From assembly GCF_900142915.1 (NCBI RefSeq), contig NZ_FRCM01000007.1:248001-312000 (forward strand): a stretch of 64,000 nucleotides of DNA, given 5' to 3'. The position numbers and the translations under genes were made by a program. Under the pieces are notes generated by a model that was given only the letters and a program-made list of their open reading frames with translations, was not told the origin of the DNA and ran no database searches. Below, one piece after another: positions 62,907 through 64,000 of this stretch. This stretch comes from Mucilaginibacter sp. OK098 (GTDB taxonomy: Bacteria; Bacteroidota; Bacteroidia; Sphingobacteriales; Sphingobacteriaceae). Each line of letters begins with the position of its first letter. Within the stretch, counting starts at the first letter, position 1.

Positions 62907-62914
62907 CAAAGGTA
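62907..62914 (-). promoter_or_regulatory. Candidate -7 promoter element for the BtuF-like gene
   Basis: The minus strand reads TACCTTTG, a full TAnnTTTG match, 9 bases upstream of the ATG at 62897. It supports the shorter start and gives a very short leader. Confidence 0.45.
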
Positions 62915-62977
62915 GGGATTGTAAATAAAAAGGAAATGTAATTATTTGTAGTAAGATATACTTGGCCTCATTCTTTC

Positions 62978-63148
62978 CCTCTTTGCGCAGCAGAGAGGGT
63001 GGTCGAGCGAAGCAATGACCGGGTGAGTAGACTATGCATGCGACGTTAACGTAAATGCATTGGCGCAAATGCGTGGCGTATAGACTCACCCCGACGACTC
63101 CGCTAGCCAGCGGATGGTCGGCCCTCTCTTTGCTTCGCATAAAGAGGG
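62978..63148. repeat. Large imperfect inverted repeat element
   Basis: CCCTCTTTGCG (62978-62988) and CGCATAAAGAGGG (63136-63148) are terminal inverted arms with one extra base. A second pair, GGGTGAGTAGACTATGC (from 63021) and GCGTATAGACTCACCC (to 63091), pairs with mismatches. It is about 170 bases with no coding potential, probably a member of a Bacteroidota intergenic repeat family or a small non-autonomous mobile element. Confidence 0.65.
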
Positions 63149-63208
63149 CAAAAAAATTTGTAACAATTGCCTGATCTAACCGTCAAAACTTTCACAAACC
63201 CTTGCGTT

Positions 63209-64000
63209 ATGAAATGGAAGCTTCCTTTTACAAAGAAAACCGATAGCACTAAACCGAAAAAATCAAAAACACGCGAGTGGGTTGATGCTATATTATTTGC
63301 AGCTATTGCCTCTACCATTATTCGGGGATTGCTGTTTTCGGCATATGCAATACCATCAGGATCAATGGAAGGCACTTTGTTAACCGGCGACTATTTATTT
63401 GTAAGCAAAATAAGCTACGGCCCAAGGATGCCGTTTACACCGGTTTCAATCCCATTTTTAGAATCAACCATAACAAGATATAACGTTAAAACCTACTGGG
63501 ATGGGATTAAGCTGCCTTATTTCCGCCTGCCGGGTTTAACCGAAATAAAGAAAGGCGATATAGTTGTCTTTAATAAACCTGAAGAAGCCGATCCGTCATA
63601 CAACAGGCCGGTTGATGTGCGCACAAACCTGATAAAACGCTGCCAGGCAACCCCGGGCGATGTTTTTACCATTGTAAACGGCCAGGTATTTATAAACGGT
63701 AAAGCAGCGCCTAATGCCGAAAAAGCACAAACATCATACGAAGTAGTTACCAATGGCACCGATATTAATCCGCAGGTATACCATGATATGAGCATTGAGC
63801 TGCTTGGGCAAAAAGACGCCAATACTTATGTGATGATAATTCCGAAAGCTTATGTGGCAACACTAAAAGGCTACTCTAATATAAAGAGCATTACACCTGT
63901 TATTCAATCTGCCGGAGAATATGCGGCTGATGTTTTTCCGCATAACGAAAAATTTAAGTGGAACCAGGATAATTTCGGTCCGCTGGTTATGCCAAAACGC
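63209..64000 (+). CDS. Signal peptidase I (fourth copy), cut by the window end
   Basis: The visible 264 residues start MKWKLPFTKKTDSTKPKKSK, then one membrane helix (about 25-45). Catalytic Ser52 (IPSGSMEGT) and Lys143 (IKRCQATPGD) are present. It is of the short form, like the gene at 44886-46034, and lacks the extra membrane domain. The box-E region lies beyond the window. It is unlinked to the three-gene tandem and faces the BtuF-like gene. Confidence 0.9.
   Translation, partial: MKWKLPFTKKTDSTKPKKSKTREWVDAILFAAIASTIIRGLLFSAYAIPSGSMEGTLLTGDYLFVSKISYGPRMPFTPVSIPFLESTITRYNVKTYWDGIKLPYFRLPGLTEIKKGDIVVFNKPEEADPSYNRPVDVRTNLIKRCQATPGDVFTIVNGQVFINGKAAPNAEKAQTSYEVVTNGTDINPQVYHDMSIELLGQKDANTYVMIIPKAYVATLKGYSNIKSITPVIQSAGEYAADVFPHNEKFKWNQDNFGPLVMPKR

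Larger units (their letters stand above)
62898..63208. other. Divergent gap between the BtuF-like and fourth signal peptidase genes
   Basis: 311 bases without a gene. The middle (62978-63148) is an intergenic palindromic element, listed separately. The left end holds the BtuF promoter-like word. The 60 bases before 63209 show no clear promoter. Confidence 0.5.

Noticed and set aside
62898-63140. N-terminal 81-residue extension of the BtuF-like frame
   Set aside because: It runs through the palindromic element and the TACCTTTG promoter word, is poor in family-like residues and begins far from the conserved fold. The ATG at 62897 is the natural start.

Overview
The window reads as a chromosomal segment of a Bacteroidota bacterium, most likely a Sphingobacteriaceae member close to Mucilaginibacter or Pedobacter (an inference from gene content and style, not from a database search). 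The signs are a SusC/SusD pair driven by a FecI-type sigma factor and FecR anti-sigma factor, a type IX secretion sorting domain, a DUF4295 protein (bL38) beside L28 and L33, bacillithiol synthesis (BshC), TAnnTTTG-like promoter elements, almost no Shine-Dalgarno sequences, and many palindromic intergenic repeats. There is no rRNA, insertion sequence, phage or CRISPR array. One tRNA, Ala(GGC), is present.

Layout. 1-7700: the tail of an ABC ATPase, a GNAT acetyltransferase, a DoxX membrane protein, a transglutaminase-like exported protein, a LytS/LytTR two-component pair whose genes overlap by ATGA, a zinc alcohol dehydrogenase and a small membrane protein. 8129-19749: a polysaccharide utilisation locus with ECF sigma factor, FecR, STN-type SusC, SusD, a PKD lipoprotein, a GH16 and a GH30. 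The enzyme pair points to a beta-1,3/1,6-glucan such as laminarin or fungal glucan. A seven-haem cytochrome c follows in the same direction only 35 bases later. 20158-27500: a PepSY-like periplasmic protein, a DUF5686 outer-membrane protein, the tRNA, a DUF885 peptidase-like protein, an AT-rich divergent gap, an MFS exporter and two tiny genes. 27558-33400 (minus strand): lpxB with a small membrane gene and surE, an acyltransferase, a CsbD-like protein and acetyl-CoA synthetase. 33684-41916 (plus strand): L28, L33 and bL38, ftsY, rimO, bshC, an NHL-repeat lipoprotein, an RBBP9-like hydrolase and a malate/L-lactate dehydrogenase family enzyme. 41982-49515 (minus strand): parA, parB, a DUF5683 gene and dapB, then three tandem signal peptidase I genes. 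49827-64000: an FMN reductase, a T9SS-sorted protein, a TonB receptor, a GH20 hexosaminidase, a GIN-domain protein, an AsmA-like giant, a BtuF-like protein without signal peptide, and a fourth signal peptidase cut by the window end.

Most of the window is ordinary core and accessory gene content. The strongest leads are: (1) the tandem signal peptidases, whose middle gene has the N-terminal half of one neighbour and the C-terminal half of the other, as expected from unequal crossing-over; (2) the seven-haem cytochrome attached to a glucan locus; (3) a structured leader with two hairpins between fecR and susC; (4) a sensor kinase with an unrecognised periplasmic region; and (5) a rich set of intergenic palindromes, some of which recur within the window.
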